Source: Sphingomonas parva (ex Maeng et al. 2020) (GTDB lineage: Bacteria; Pseudomonadota; Alphaproteobacteria; Sphingomonadales; Sphingomonadaceae). Taken from it: 64,000 bases of DNA. The stretch lies in assembly GCF_004564275.1 (NCBI RefSeq), contig NZ_SPDV01000014.1:62001-126000 (forward strand), read 5' to 3'. Made by a program: the position numbers and the translations under genes. Shown one piece after another: positions 53,848 through 62,988 of the stretch (positions are counted from its first letter, which is position 1; every line of letters begins with the position of its first letter). The notes under the pieces are model-generated. The model was not told the origin of the DNA and ran no database searches. It worked only from the letters and a program-made list of their open reading frames with translations.

Positions 53848-55321
53848 AGGCCAGGCGCGCAAGCGCCAGCGCGAGCGCACGGTCCCGCCCATGGACGATG
53901 TCGTGGCGGGCGACGCGGCCCGGATCGTGCGGTACGACGCCGCGATCGGGGCGCGGGCCCGCCGGGAAATAGCCGACGATCGGCAGATCGACTTCCAGCC
54001 CGGTCGCCGGCAGCCGGACGAAAAAATAGCCGCCGCCGTTGATGCCCCGAAGATTGCCGCCGGTCGGCTCGCCGATCAGCCGGGCGAGGCCGGTCTCGCG
54101 CACCGCGTTGGCGAACTGGAAGGTCGCCGAGGAGCAGGCGGCGTCGACCAGCACCGCGACCTGCCCGGCGAAGCGGCGACCGCGCGGGCGCACCAGATCC
54201 CCCTCCTCGTCGCCGTCGTCCAGCGCGAACCAGCCGTGCTCGTCCGGCCCCGCTGCCGTTTCGCCCCAGTCGCGGAAGCGCGCGTCCCAAGTGTCCAGCG
54301 GCGGCCGCAACGCGTCGGGCAGGCGGCGGTAGCGGGTGCGGCGCGCGAAGCGGGGCAATGGCGTATCCCGCTCGACGAGCCGCGCGAGCAGGTGCCAGCC
54401 GCACTCGGTGCCGCCCTCGTTGCCGCGCAGGTCGACGACCAGCCCGCGCGCGCGCTCGTCGACGAGCCGATCGACCGCCGCGTCGAGATAGGCGCGCCAG
54501 TTCCATTTGCTCCGATAGGTCACCCAGTCCGGCATGGTCAGCCGGCCGACGCCGTCCCTATCGATCTCGAAGCGCCAGCCGAGTCCGGTCTCCCGGCGGC
54601 TCTCCTGCAACGCCGCCTCGGTACGGCCGGGAAGCTCCAAGGTTCGCTCGCGGCCGTCGGGCATCCGGACCCGCAGCGGGATCACGCCGCCCGTGGCCGG
54701 CGACCACAGCGACCGCAGCACGTCGAACGTCGCCATCCGCTCATGCGCCCCCAGCCCGAGCTGCGACAGCCGCTTGCCGTCGTTGCCGCCGTCGGCGCGC
54801 GACAGGGGCAGCATGCGCGCGAGCAGCTGCTGCGAGGGAACGCCGTCGATCGCAAGCAGCTCGCTTCCCGGCGGAAGGGGCGCCGCGCCGCCGCGGCCGC
54901 CGGTCACGATCGCGCGCCCGCCGATCCAGCGGAAGGCGAGCGGCAGCCGGTCGGGTCGGCCGAACAGCGCCGCCTGGACCCGCTCGGTCTGGTTGTTCGG
55001 ATTGGCATAGGTATGGCCGCAGCGGACGGCGGCGGTCAGCCGCGTCAGCATCAGGAACATCTCCGCGAGGCTGCGCTCCCGCGCCGCCCAGGCGCCGGCA
55101 GCCGCCACATGCGGCTTGAATCCGCCCGGCGGCAGGTATCGCCCGAGCCCGGGGTGGACCGCCTCGAAGGCGTGGAGCAGCAGATCGAGGTCGCTCCGCA
55201 TCGCCCCCGTCGCCAGCAGCTCCGGCGCCGAGGCGGCGGAGGCGCGGGCGGCGGCCGCGGCAACGGAGGTGACCGCGGCGGCGGCGGCCGTGCGGAGCAT
55301 GGAGCGGCGGGTCAGCATCAT
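53846..55321 (-). CDS. S41 (C-terminal processing-like) peptidase with Tat signal
   Basis: A 491-residue protein beginning MMLTRRSMLRTAAAAAVTSVAAAAARASA, a twin-arginine signal. The S41 tail-specific protease core is visible: DDLRGNEGGTECGW-like substrate strand (VVDLRGNEGG), the nucleophile serine in DAACSSATFQFANAV, and GEPTGGNLRGINGGG. No PDZ domain is obvious, which is common in this branch. The gene is 86 bp from the AraC-like regulator upstream on the same strand. A perfect palindrome follows the stop. Confidence 0.82.
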   Translation of the reverse strand: MMLTRRSMLRTAAAAAVTSVAAAAARASAASAPELLATGAMRSDLDLLLHAFEAVHPGLGRYLPPGGFKPHVAAAGAWAARERSLAEMFLMLTRLTAAVRCGHTYANPNNQTERVQAALFGRPDRLPLAFRWIGGRAIVTGGRGGAAPLPPGSELLAIDGVPSQQLLARMLPLSRADGGNDGKRLSQLGLGAHERMATFDVLRSLWSPATGGVIPLRVRMPDGRERTLELPGRTEAALQESRRETGLGWRFEIDRDGVGRLTMPDWVTYRSKWNWRAYLDAAVDRLVDERARGLVVDLRGNEGGTECGWHLLARLVERDTPLPRFARRTRYRRLPDALRPPLDTWDARFRDWGETAAGPDEHGWFALDDGDEEGDLVRPRGRRFAGQVAVLVDAACSSATFQFANAVRETGLARLIGEPTGGNLRGINGGGYFFVRLPATGLEVDLPIVGYFPAGPRPDRGVVPHDPGRVARHDIVHGRDRALALALARLA

Positions 55322-55407
55322 CGGTCACTCTCCGGTTCGGACGGGTGGCCAGGGATGCGCGCGACGGCGTCGGCGTGCGCGTCAGGACCGCCTGCAGCCG
55401 CGATGAT

Positions 55408-56478
55408 TCACTCGCTGAGGCGCCGGCGCCGCGCCCGATAGGCGCTCGGCGAGACGCCGTAGCGGGCGCGGAAGGCGCGATTGAAGCTCGCCTTCGATCC
55501 GAAGCCGGCGTCGAGCGCCAGCGCGAGCAGGTCCGCCTCGGCGCCGGCGTCGATCGCCGCGGCGACCGCCTCGGCGCGGATCGCGGCGAGCTCGGCCGCG
55601 AAGCCGGCGCCGGCGGCGTTCAGCGCGCGCGACAGATGGCTGGTGTTGGTGCCGAGCAGCCGCGCGAGCCTTGCCAGGTCCAGCGACGGCTCGCGCCACC
55701 AGCCGCCGTCGCGCAACCGCTGCAGCCATTCGGCGCCCTGCGCCGGCCAGTTCCGTTCCGCCGGCTCGGCGATGGCCGGCGCCGGATCGGCCGCGTGGCG
55801 CCAGCCGTTGACGCCAACGAACAGGCCCAGGGCGCCGAGCAGCAGGTAGAAGCCGAACAGGTCGAAATAGTCGATCGGCCGCACCATTGCGTCGAACAGC
55901 TCGTAGCCCGCCCGCGCGCAGAGCAGGATCGCCAGCAGCAGCACCGCCGTGCGCAACCGCCGCGCCGGCGCCGGGCTGCGGCGGCGCTCCGCCAGCCACT
56001 GTTCGTAGCGGCGCAGCGCCCGCTGCGAGACGAGGGAATAGGCCGCCATCGACACCAGGATCGCGGCGGCGAGCGGCGCGGCGACGAACGGCGCGTGGAC
56101 CTGCTCGTCCCACCAGGTCTTGCTCGCCACCGGGAAAGGGAACAGCGCCAGCTGATAGGCGAACTGCGCCGCCGGTGCGGCGACGTGGATCGCGCGGAGC
56201 GGCCGGTCCTCGGCGAGCGCGACGACGTGCGCGTAGACCAGCGGCCCCACCGCCAGGGGGATGGAGAACGGCGCCGCCGTCAGCCACGGATAAGCGTCGT
56301 AGAAGCCGGCATAGCCGAGCACGAACGGAATCATCATCCCGGCCATCACCAGCAGCAGCGCGGCGAGCAGCCGGTTGGCGAGGCGGTTGGCGCGCATCGC
56401 CGCCAGCGCCGCCGCGAGGACCAAAAGCTGCACCGCCAGCACCGCGAGCACGGTGCTCCAGGCTCCGAAGCGGATCAT
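55408..56478 (-). CDS. Membrane-bound AraC-family transcription regulator
   Basis: A 356-residue protein. About seven transmembrane helices fill the N-terminal 230 residues, followed by a cytoplasmic AraC-type double helix-turn-helix: LARLARLLGTNTSHLSRALN and ALDAGFGSKASFNRAFRARYGVSPSAYR. This is the 7TM-AraC class. It likely controls the S41 peptidase gene downstream. ATG at 56478. Confidence 0.82.
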   Translation of the reverse strand: MIRFGAWSTVLAVLAVQLLVLAAALAAMRANRLANRLLAALLLVMAGMMIPFVLGYAGFYDAYPWLTAAPFSIPLAVGPLVYAHVVALAEDRPLRAIHVAAPAAQFAYQLALFPFPVASKTWWDEQVHAPFVAAPLAAAILVSMAAYSLVSQRALRRYEQWLAERRRSPAPARRLRTAVLLLAILLCARAGYELFDAMVRPIDYFDLFGFYLLLGALGLFVGVNGWRHAADPAPAIAEPAERNWPAQGAEWLQRLRDGGWWREPSLDLARLARLLGTNTSHLSRALNAAGAGFAAELAAIRAEAVAAAIDAGAEADLLALALDAGFGSKASFNRAFRARYGVSPSAYRARRRRLSE

Positions 56479-56567
56479 CGCGCGACAAAGCCAGCCGCGA
56501 CGCGCGCAGGTCAAGGCCTCCGCCCCGCTGCCGCACCTTCACCACAATTGCGGCGGAGAACCGGTCC

Positions 56568-57008
56568 ATGTCCGCTTTCCCTCCTCCCCCGCCGGCCCCG
56601 GGCCTGCGGACCGTGCGCGCGCTCGCTTTCCCGCTCGCCTCGGCTGCGCTCCTTCTCGGTTTCACCCCCCTGGCGGCGCAAGAGCCCGACGCGCACGACC
56701 GTGCCTCGACGCTGGTGGTCTATGGCGACGATCCCTGCCCGCAATCGACCGACGAGGAAATCGTGGTCTGCGCCCGCCGCCCGGAGAGCGAGCGCTATCG
56801 AATCCCCGAGGAGTTCCGCGAAAACAAGGAGAAGCGCGGCTCGGTCGCCTGGGGCGCGCGTGTCGAGGAGATGGAGGAAGCGACCCGCTTCACCCGCCCG
56901 AACAGCTGCTCGGTGGTCGGCAGCTGGGGCCAGACCGGCTGCCTCGCCGACGCCATTCGCCAGTGGAGCCAGCAGCGGCGGGCGGCGCGATCCGCCCGAA
57001 GGCCCTGA
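56568..57008 (+). CDS. Exported small protein, unknown
   Basis: A 146-residue protein with a signal region (ALAFPLASAALLLGFTPLAAQ) and a mature part containing VVYGDDPCPQSTDEEIVVCARRPESERYRIPEEFRENK, a wording shared by many sphingomonad exported proteins. GGAGAA lies before the ATG. Cysteines near both ends may pair. Function unknown. Confidence 0.65.
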   Translation: MSAFPPPPPAPGLRTVRALAFPLASAALLLGFTPLAAQEPDAHDRASTLVVYGDDPCPQSTDEEIVVCARRPESERYRIPEEFRENKEKRGSVAWGARVEEMEEATRFTRPNSCSVVGSWGQTGCLADAIRQWSQQRRAARSARRP

Positions 57009-57033
57009 GCAGGGCCGACGAAAGGCAGCGGCA

Positions 57034-57285
57034 ATGGACTTTCGCAATCGGGACTTCCTGGAGCTGGTCAAGCTCACCCGCGTCCGGTTCGACGTCTCGA
57101 TCGACGAGGCCCACGACCTGATCTTCGCCGACGCGGCGATGCGCCGGCTCGTCGCCTGGCGGGTCAATCACGATCCGGACTGCCGCCGCCAGGCGCTCGA
57201 CGACATCCGGCGCCACGGCCCGCGCGCGCGCTTCGTCCGCGACGGCGATCGGCTCGCTTTCCGCAAGGCCGACGGCGGGCGCTAG
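57034..57285 (+). CDS. Small unknown protein
   Basis: An 83-residue mixed-charge protein (MDFRNRDFLELVKLTRVRFDVSIDEAHDLIFADAAMRRLVAWRVNHDPDCRR), no family recognised. It follows the previous gene by 25 bases, so both may be co-transcribed. A strong hairpin lies 7 bases after its stop. Confidence 0.5.
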   Translation: MDFRNRDFLELVKLTRVRFDVSIDEAHDLIFADAAMRRLVAWRVNHDPDCRRQALDDIRRHGPRARFVRDGDRLAFRKADGGR

Positions 57286-57291
57286 CCGCGT

Positions 57292-57330
57292 GGCCGGAGC
57301 ACGAGCGCGCGGTGGCGCGCACCTCCGGCC
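57292..57330 (+). terminator. Long hairpin before the tRNA-Ser fragment
   Basis: GGCCGGAG and CTCCGGCC enclose GCGCGC-GGTG-GCGCGC, two nested stems. It closes the chromosomal side before the att-like site at 57355. Confidence 0.5.
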
Positions 57331-57354
57331 GGACTATTCAGGAGGTTGGGAAAG

Positions 57355-57378
57355 TGGCGGAGAGGGTGGGATTCGAAC
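57355..57378 (-). other. 3' fragment of tRNA-Ser, putative attachment site
   Basis: On the minus strand these 24 bases read as the T-loop and 3' acceptor arm of a bacterial tRNA-Ser, ending CTCTCCGCCA with the CCA encoded. Directly 5' of the TTCGAAT loop the sequence no longer pairs as a T stem, so the homology stops there. This is the usual size and place of a recombination core left by a tRNA-integrating element. The intact tRNA gene is outside the window. Confidence 0.6.
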
Positions 57379-57764
57379 GCAGGCAAGTCGCCCCAGAGAA
57401 GTAGCTCTCGCATCAAAGGTAAGATCCTCGGCGTGCCCCCGCTAGTGCCCCCGCACGGCTCCGGTGCGACTACGACGCATTCGCCCACTCGGGATGGTCG
57501 TCATGTCCGCGGCTCAATTGAGCCTTGTTGTGGATGGCCGCAGGAGCACGATTTGACCTTTGCAGAACGCGTTCTCCGCTACCGGATCATGCCATCGTCC
57601 CGGTCAAGCTGCCTCCGTCAGACCGGGTTGGGCGGTCAGCGGTCTAGCAGTATACAGGCCGAATTGAGGAGATGGGCGCCTCCCATCTGTGCGAGCAAGA
57701 ACAGCACGGTTCTTGCCAATGCGGTGCGAAGCGGATCGAATGTGCAAAGAGGAAGGAGCCTGAT
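57379..57764. other. Gene-free stretch at island edge
   Basis: No supported gene. Reading frames in it lack homology and ribosome sites. It may hold the promoter of the gene at 57765 and decayed element DNA. Confidence 0.5.
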
Positions 57765-58121
57765 TTGAAACTGGAATGGAATGGGCCGGATGAGGAGGGG
57801 ATCATCTCTGCCGATGGCATAAAGCGACTGCCGTTTGAGTATCTCGGACGCCAGCTCGAGGTTCGTGCGGTGTATGACCCGAGTCATGTCGACTGGATCG
57901 TCGCCGTCATCGAAGGCGATCGCTTCGTCGCTCCCACTGCGGCGTTCACGGTGTCGTACGAGAAAATCTTCGATGCCCACATGCAGGGTGGCGTCTTCGC
58001 AAATCTGCTGCCGATTTCCATCGCGATGCTGCGAGACGAAGTCATGGCCGGGAACATCGCCCTTTTGGACAAGGCCGAAGCACCGGAACGGTTACGCCGC
58101 GCTGCTCGGGGCACCGGGTGA
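57765..58121 (+). CDS. Island protein, unknown
   Basis: A 118-residue protein starting at a TTG with GGAAGGAG six bases upstream, a strong ribosome site that decides the start. The sequence LKLEWNGPDEEGIISADGIKRLPFEYLG and EVRAVYDPSHVDWIVAVIEGDRFV is well formed but matches no family I know. The region up to 58382 is otherwise without a supported gene. Confidence 0.45.
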   Translation: MKLEWNGPDEEGIISADGIKRLPFEYLGRQLEVRAVYDPSHVDWIVAVIEGDRFVAPTAAFTVSYEKIFDAHMQGGVFANLLPISIAMLRDEVMAGNIALLDKAEAPERLRRAARGTG

Positions 58122-58382
58122 GGTTGGCTATGGACTCTGAGCCTGATCCGTACGGGAACTCCGATGAGGGGAGCATCACGTCTCCGCCACTGGCGTGGAT
58201 GTTTGTCAATGAAGATGCAGGGCGTCTTTAGCTGCATCGAGGCCATCTCACGAGTGTCTAGCGGTGCAACTAGTGCTCAGTCGCGTCGCGATCCGAGCCA
58301 GATCGCCTTGAGAGTCGCTGCGATTGTTGGCCGCATTCCAGCTGCAGCTTGATCTAGGGCCTGAAACTGGCAGAACGACCTA

Positions 58383-60572
58383 GTGAATGGGAGGGCGGCC
58401 TTGGCTGCGGGTAAACGAAAGCGTAGCGAGGTCCGGGGGCGTGGCCGCGGCGGGAACTCCGATGCTCAGGCACGGCTTAAGCAGCATCAGATCGCCGACC
58501 GTCCGCCGATCTATGCGATCGGAAATTTTGACGATCGCGTGACGGTGCTCACCCAGCAGCACCGCGCGCTCAACCTCGCTTGGGCACTGATCGAAAGCGG
58601 TCGCCTGCCGATGGCTCCGGACCAGGAGCGCTGCCGCATTGCTGTCCTTGGCGGCGGTTTTGCCGGACTTACCTTTGCCGCCGCTTTGATCAATAAGAAC
58701 GCACGATGCACCATTAGCATCTTCGAGGAGCGAGACACTCTACTGCCGCTGCAGCAAGGCAGCGACACACGCTGGCTCCACCCTCACATCTATGACTGGC
58801 CCGCCCCCGGTAGCGAGGCGGTCGCCGCTATGCTCCCAATCCTCAATTGGACTGCGGGTCGGGCCTCCGATGTCGTGGTGGAGGCCCTCGCCGGCTGGTC
58901 TGATGTCGTCGAAGGACGCACTGGAGGGACCAAAGTCGAACTATGGTGCAATACGCGCCACATTCAGCTGCGCGAGCGCGATAATGGTAACGCGCTCATC
59001 GAATGGGTCGGAGAGTCGCGCGACGTCGCGACGGGACGCGCCGCTGCGCGGCCGACGACGGTCGGCCGCTCTGCTGAGTTCGATGTCGTCATCGTTGCCG
59101 TGGGGTTCGGGATTGAACCCGGGGGACGCTCCTATTGGCGCAATGAGGTTCTTGCCCAGCCGGGCCTCGAGCATCATGCTTCAACTTACCTCGTTTCTGG
59201 CCAAGGCGATGGCGCCATGATCGATCTGTTGCGCCTGAAAATCTCGCAGTTCCGGCAGGACCGGATCCTGAGCGAGTTGTTTGGCAAACGTGCCGAGTTG
59301 GTGGCCGAACTGCGGGGCTTGCGCACGCGCTTCCTCAACGATCCCAGTCTTTCCCTCTATGAAGCATTCGATGATCTTACAGGCCGGCGGACAGTCGCGG
59401 GCAGACAGATGGTTGACGCGAGACGAGCGCTCACGCTCCGACTGCGCCGAGATACGCAAGTCATCTTGCAGACAAAACCAACTGTTCGAAGCATCGGCGA
59501 CCTGCTCGGCCCCGACGTTGTGCGAACATCCTTCCAGAACGCGTTGCTGGTATATCTGCTTTATCGCTGCGGGGGCTTTACGCCGGCCGCGGGCGATACA
59601 GATGAGGTAGCTGAGCGCTTCAAGGTCGCCGAACCATTTATCATCCGCCGGCACGGCGTCGATCGGCTCGGCCAACTCAAGCGGCTGTTGCCCGAGCGGC
59701 TGTTCGCGCCAATCCAAGAGGCCTGGGAGGCCGACGGGTGCAGGGCGTGGCGGCAGCCATCGAATATTGCCTGGCAAGGTGGCTATTTCGGCACGCCCGG
59801 TCGCGCGAGCGATTTTGACAAGCTCAATAGCGCAGACAAAGCTGTAGCTCGGAAGGAGTATCTGCCGGGCCCGACCGCGCTGATGGCGGCCTCGATCGCC
59901 GGTGCTATTGCCGGCCATCTGCTTGCGCTCCGCCCAGGGACGTCCCATCTACGACTTACCATCCATCGCGTGATTGAGATCCATGGCGAAGCGCTCCTTC
60001 AGCAGGCGTGCAATTACGTCGGAGTCGGCCCCTTAGATCAGGCTCGAACGATCGCGCGCACCTTCCCCGCGGATAATGCTACGATTGGTCAAGCTTATCG
60101 GACTCGCCGCACAATCCGGATCGGTCCAGAGGTTCCGCGCCGCGAGCTCGATGCCGCGATGCGCAAGCTTAGACTAAACAACGCCTCGCGAGCCATGGCA
60201 CGCGATGTGCGGTTCGTCGCAGCGATGCCACTCCTCCAGCCGAGCCAGGAATTCTTCGCCCCCAGCCCTGTCTGCGCCATTCTTTATTTCGACAGCCGCG
60301 ACGAAAACTTCAACTTGACCGAGCATGAATTCGTGCAACTGGGCCACTTGCTCGCTCAAACCTTCGAAGCGGCGCGGGACGCGAGGGAAACGGGACTGCA
60401 CCGCGTCGACAACACGCCGCTCCACGGGCTCATGACCGCCGCACCCCCGGCCCTCGCCCTCGACCCCGGCGTCGCGCGCGAACTGACCCTAGTGGCTGCC
60501 CCGCCACCGGAGCTCAAACGGCGCTTCGTCCTCAACTTCGATCATTCCGATCTGACGCCGCTGGCAAACTGA
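58383..60572 (+). CDS. FAD/NAD(P)-binding protein with C-terminal GAF-like domain
   Basis: A 729-residue two-part protein. Part one has a dinucleotide-binding start RIAVLGGGFAGLTFAAALI (about 85-103) and a second Rossmann strand EFDVVIVAVGFGIEPGG (about 234-250), as in FAD_binding_9/NAD_binding_9 proteins. Part two (about 530-690) reads as a GAF domain: IHRVIEIHGEALLQQACNYVGVG, RFVAAMPLLQP and AILYFDSRDENFNLTEHEF. GAF domains bind small molecules such as cyclic nucleotides. The pairing is unusual. Start (GTG at 58383) is uncertain. Two small genes follow closely. Confidence 0.65.
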   Translation: MNGRAALAAGKRKRSEVRGRGRGGNSDAQARLKQHQIADRPPIYAIGNFDDRVTVLTQQHRALNLAWALIESGRLPMAPDQERCRIAVLGGGFAGLTFAAALINKNARCTISIFEERDTLLPLQQGSDTRWLHPHIYDWPAPGSEAVAAMLPILNWTAGRASDVVVEALAGWSDVVEGRTGGTKVELWCNTRHIQLRERDNGNALIEWVGESRDVATGRAAARPTTVGRSAEFDVVIVAVGFGIEPGGRSYWRNEVLAQPGLEHHASTYLVSGQGDGAMIDLLRLKISQFRQDRILSELFGKRAELVAELRGLRTRFLNDPSLSLYEAFDDLTGRRTVAGRQMVDARRALTLRLRRDTQVILQTKPTVRSIGDLLGPDVVRTSFQNALLVYLLYRCGGFTPAAGDTDEVAERFKVAEPFIIRRHGVDRLGQLKRLLPERLFAPIQEAWEADGCRAWRQPSNIAWQGGYFGTPGRASDFDKLNSADKAVARKEYLPGPTALMAASIAGAIAGHLLALRPGTSHLRLTIHRVIEIHGEALLQQACNYVGVGPLDQARTIARTFPADNATIGQAYRTRRTIRIGPEVPRRELDAAMRKLRLNNASRAMARDVRFVAAMPLLQPSQEFFAPSPVCAILYFDSRDENFNLTEHEFVQLGHLLAQTFEAARDARETGLHRVDNTPLHGLMTAAPPALALDPGVARELTLVAAPPPELKRRFVLNFDHSDLTPLAN

Positions 60573-60603
60573 CGCGATTTGCCCTATCTAGCGAGAACAG
60601 ACC

Positions 60604-60936
60604 ATGACTCAGACCATTCCCCACGAACGCTTGAACGGCCTCCGCGGCGCGCGCGCGCCCATCGTTCACGAACTCAAATGCTGGCCGAAATTTTTTGAGC
60701 CAATTGCCCAAGGCCGAAAGCGGCACGATCTGCGCCGCGTCGGTGATCGCGATTTCCAGGTCGGCGATCGCATGATCCTGCGCGAATTTTCCCCTGAGAC
60801 GGGCAGCTATACCGGTCGGCGACAGACGGTTGAGATCAGCTATATCACCTCTGCGACCGAGCCTTGCGCGCTCTCGGATCAGGCGCTGCACGAGGATTTC
60901 TGTATCCTTTCCATCCTGCTCGTTCCTGACGCCTGA
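60604..60936 (+). CDS. DUF3850 (ASCH-like) domain protein
   Basis: A 110-residue protein with the DUF3850 pattern HELKCWPKFFEPIAQGRKRHDLRR, DRDFQVGDRMILREFSPETGSYTGR. DUF3850 is an ASCH-like small RNA- or nucleic-acid-binding fold, common in phages and islands. It follows the FAD-GAF gene by 31 bases and precedes the P-loop kinase by 9 bases, so these three are probably one transcript. Confidence 0.82.
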   Translation: MTQTIPHERLNGLRGARAPIVHELKCWPKFFEPIAQGRKRHDLRRVGDRDFQVGDRMILREFSPETGSYTGRRQTVEISYITSATEPCALSDQALHEDFCILSILLVPDA

Positions 60937-60945
60937 GCTGCGCGC

Positions 60946-61497
60946 GTGCTGATCGCGGCGACCGGCTTTGCGGGCGCTGGGAAAACCACCGCCTTGCGCT
61001 ATCTCGCCACGCTCGGCGTCGGTAACTACTTCTACGCTGGCGGCATCGTCACTCGAGCGGTCGCACGGCGTGGACTCCCGCCTGGACCTGCCAGTGAACG
61101 CCTCGTACGAGACGCGCTGCGGGCCGAGGGTGGGATGGCGGCGCTCGCCGTGTGCGCCGAGCCAGAGCTACGTGCGTTACTAACATCAGCTCCAGCGGTG
61201 TTGATTGACGCGATCTGCAATGCTGAGGAAGCCGACTTCTATCGTGAACACTTCGGCGGCGAAATCTTTCTGCTCGCACTTGACGCCCCATTCGCGCAGC
61301 GCGCGGCTCGCCTCGCTGAACGACCGCTCCGGCCAATGTCAGCGCGTGAGTTGGAGGCGCGCGATCACTATGAGACTGAGAAGCTGCGGCTAGACACAGT
61401 CATCGCCCGAGCGGATTTCACTCTCTCCAACACGGCGGGAATGGATGAGCTCAAGCTCGGTCTACGCAATTTGGCCGCACAGCACCTGTCTCGCTAA
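60946..61497 (+). CDS. P-loop nucleotide kinase-like protein
   Basis: A 183-residue P-loop protein: Walker A GFAGAGKTT at residues 7-15, a YFYAGGIVTRAVARRG nucleotide-binding segment, and LIDAICNAEEADFYREHF. This resembles small dNMP or dephospho-CoA-like kinases found in phages. GTG start at 60946. Its end overlaps the convergent NUDIX gene by 47 bases. Substrate unknown. Confidence 0.7.
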   Translation: MLIAATGFAGAGKTTALRYLATLGVGNYFYAGGIVTRAVARRGLPPGPASERLVRDALRAEGGMAALAVCAEPELRALLTSAPAVLIDAICNAEEADFYREHFGGEIFLLALDAPFAQRAARLAERPLRPMSARELEARDHYETEKLRLDTVIARADFTLSNTAGMDELKLGLRNLAAQHLSR

Positions 61498-61906
61498 ACC
61501 CCAAGTGAGGAGCGCGCTGCCGCAAATAAGGTAGTATATGATTCGTTATGCTCGGCGCCAGCTGCATGTCGCCCGGCGCTGCAAGGTCCACCCACGCAAA
61601 TTCTTCGATTTCCGCGCGCGGCTCTGGCTTGCCTGCGAGAGTGCCCGAATAAAGCAGGACCACCACGTCTGTGTTAGGTAGGTCGGCCGCGCGGTCGGCG
61701 AAGCTTCCTTCGTATGCAGGCTGGATCACGCCGCAGCCGAGCTCCTCGGAGAGTTCGCGCAGCAGCGTATCGAGCAGATCTTCACCAAGTTCAGGTTTGC
61801 CCCCCGGCAGAATGAACGAGGGCGCGCCGCGCTTGCGTACCACCAGCAGTCGCCCGCACTCTACCGCGGCAAGGCCAACCTTGGTAATCTGTTTGTGCAC
61901 GTTCAT
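61451..61906 (-). CDS. NUDIX hydrolase
   Basis: A 151-residue hydrolase with the complete NUDIX box GGKPELGEDLLDTLLRELSEELG (residues about 35-57) that binds Mg and cleaves nucleoside diphosphate derivatives. It converges with the P-loop kinase gene. The product could remove modified or signalling nucleotides. Confidence 0.85.
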   Translation of the reverse strand: MNVHKQITKVGLAAVECGRLLVVRKRGAPSFILPGGKPELGEDLLDTLLRELSEELGCGVIQPAYEGSFADRAADLPNTDVVVLLYSGTLAGKPEPRAEIEEFAWVDLAAPGDMQLAPSITNHILPYLRQRAPHLGFSETGAVRPNCVDRA

Positions 61907-62241
61907 CCGCCGTTCTCCCTCGTGCCGCCGGATGATGATGGCGACCGGGTTCGGGGCCGGAAAGAGCTGGTTGTGGACAACTCAGCGAAGCATGTGGAGA
62001 AGCTGTGCACTGATCCAAGTTTTCTCCGGATATCTTTCGCACTCCTCGGAACCCGGCAGGCCGGCTCCATTGATCGGGACGGTTGGCACCCAAAAAGAGT
62101 TGGCGCCGCGCTCTTCACATACCGGTAGGTGCTCGCCGCTTCCTGGTGGCGGGATTGGCATGACGCCCTGAACTCGGCGCTGCGCTGGAGCGGTTGGACG
62201 CTTTCTCGAGGGAAGGCGTCCTCATCTCCGATCGCCTAACC
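61907..62241. other. No supported gene
   Basis: 335 bases between the NUDIX and DUF1643 genes. A 77-codon plus-strand frame is open but has no homology or ribosome site I can defend. Probably promoter DNA for the minus-strand NUDIX gene. Confidence 0.5.
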
Positions 62242-62823
62242 TCAGTATGCCGGCATCGTGAATGGCTGCGGGGTTGTGGCGTACGAAATGTAGAGCGGAT
62301 GGCCGGGGAAGCCCTTTTTGGTCTTCCGCAATGCCATGACCTCGCGTCCGGAGAGTACACGAGCCAGTAGCCGGTCTCCTCCGAACTTGATCGCGTCGGC
62401 GCCGTAGGCCACGACGATGTGGTCTGCCTCCTCGACGAGCGGGCGCGCGAGCGCCTCGTTTTCAGGGCCGATCGGGTCGGGGTGCCCAATCGCCTTCTTT
62501 CTGTTGGTCTCCACGAGTCCTCCGGCGTTGATGACTATGATGCCGCCGCCATCCAGCGCCTTCACTCTGTTGACCTGCCTGTCGACGGTGTTGTCCCCGT
62601 CGCACTCGCTGGCCGTGCTCGGGTTGAGCATGGCAAAGAGCCATTTGGGCTTGGTTTGATCCCAGATGCGTACCAGCCCATATCTGTATCTGCCGCACGG
62701 CGAGAATATCGCCGCGGATGAGTCACCCTTGTATGTGCCGACCCGGATCTCCGGCATGCGCACACCAGCAAAGTGCCGCGCGTACGCTGCGAGCGTCCAG
62801 AGCAGGATCTCCTCTTCCGTCAA
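62242..62823 (-). CDS. DUF1643 protein
   Basis: A 193-residue protein with the DUF1643 core FSPCGRYRYGLVRIWD, WLFAMLNPSTASECDGDNTVDR and VINAGGLVETN. The family is found in phages and mobile islands and is of unknown activity, possibly nucleic-acid related. It has the same orientation as the helicase beyond it. Confidence 0.82.
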   Translation of the reverse strand: MTEEEILLWTLAAYARHFAGVRMPEIRVGTYKGDSSAAIFSPCGRYRYGLVRIWDQTKPKWLFAMLNPSTASECDGDNTVDRQVNRVKALDGGGIIVINAGGLVETNRKKAIGHPDPIGPENEALARPLVEEADHIVVAYGADAIKFGGDRLLARVLSGREVMALRKTKKGFPGHPLYISYATTPQPFTMPAY

Positions 62824-62988
62824 GTTGCCTGGTCTCCTTCCAACCTAGATGGGATGCAGCAAATCGTGCGGAGTTGGGCGAGATTCAACCGGCTGTGGGA
62901 AACTAGGCCAGGAAAGCCGCTTCTACTGGGTGATTCCCGAACTCCAACGCGAAGCAAGCCGAAAAGATGAATTGAAGGCCTCCGGGAG

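Noticed and set aside
58164-58352. 62-codon frame between island genes
   Set aside because: No ribosome site, no homology, serine/arginine-rich translation.
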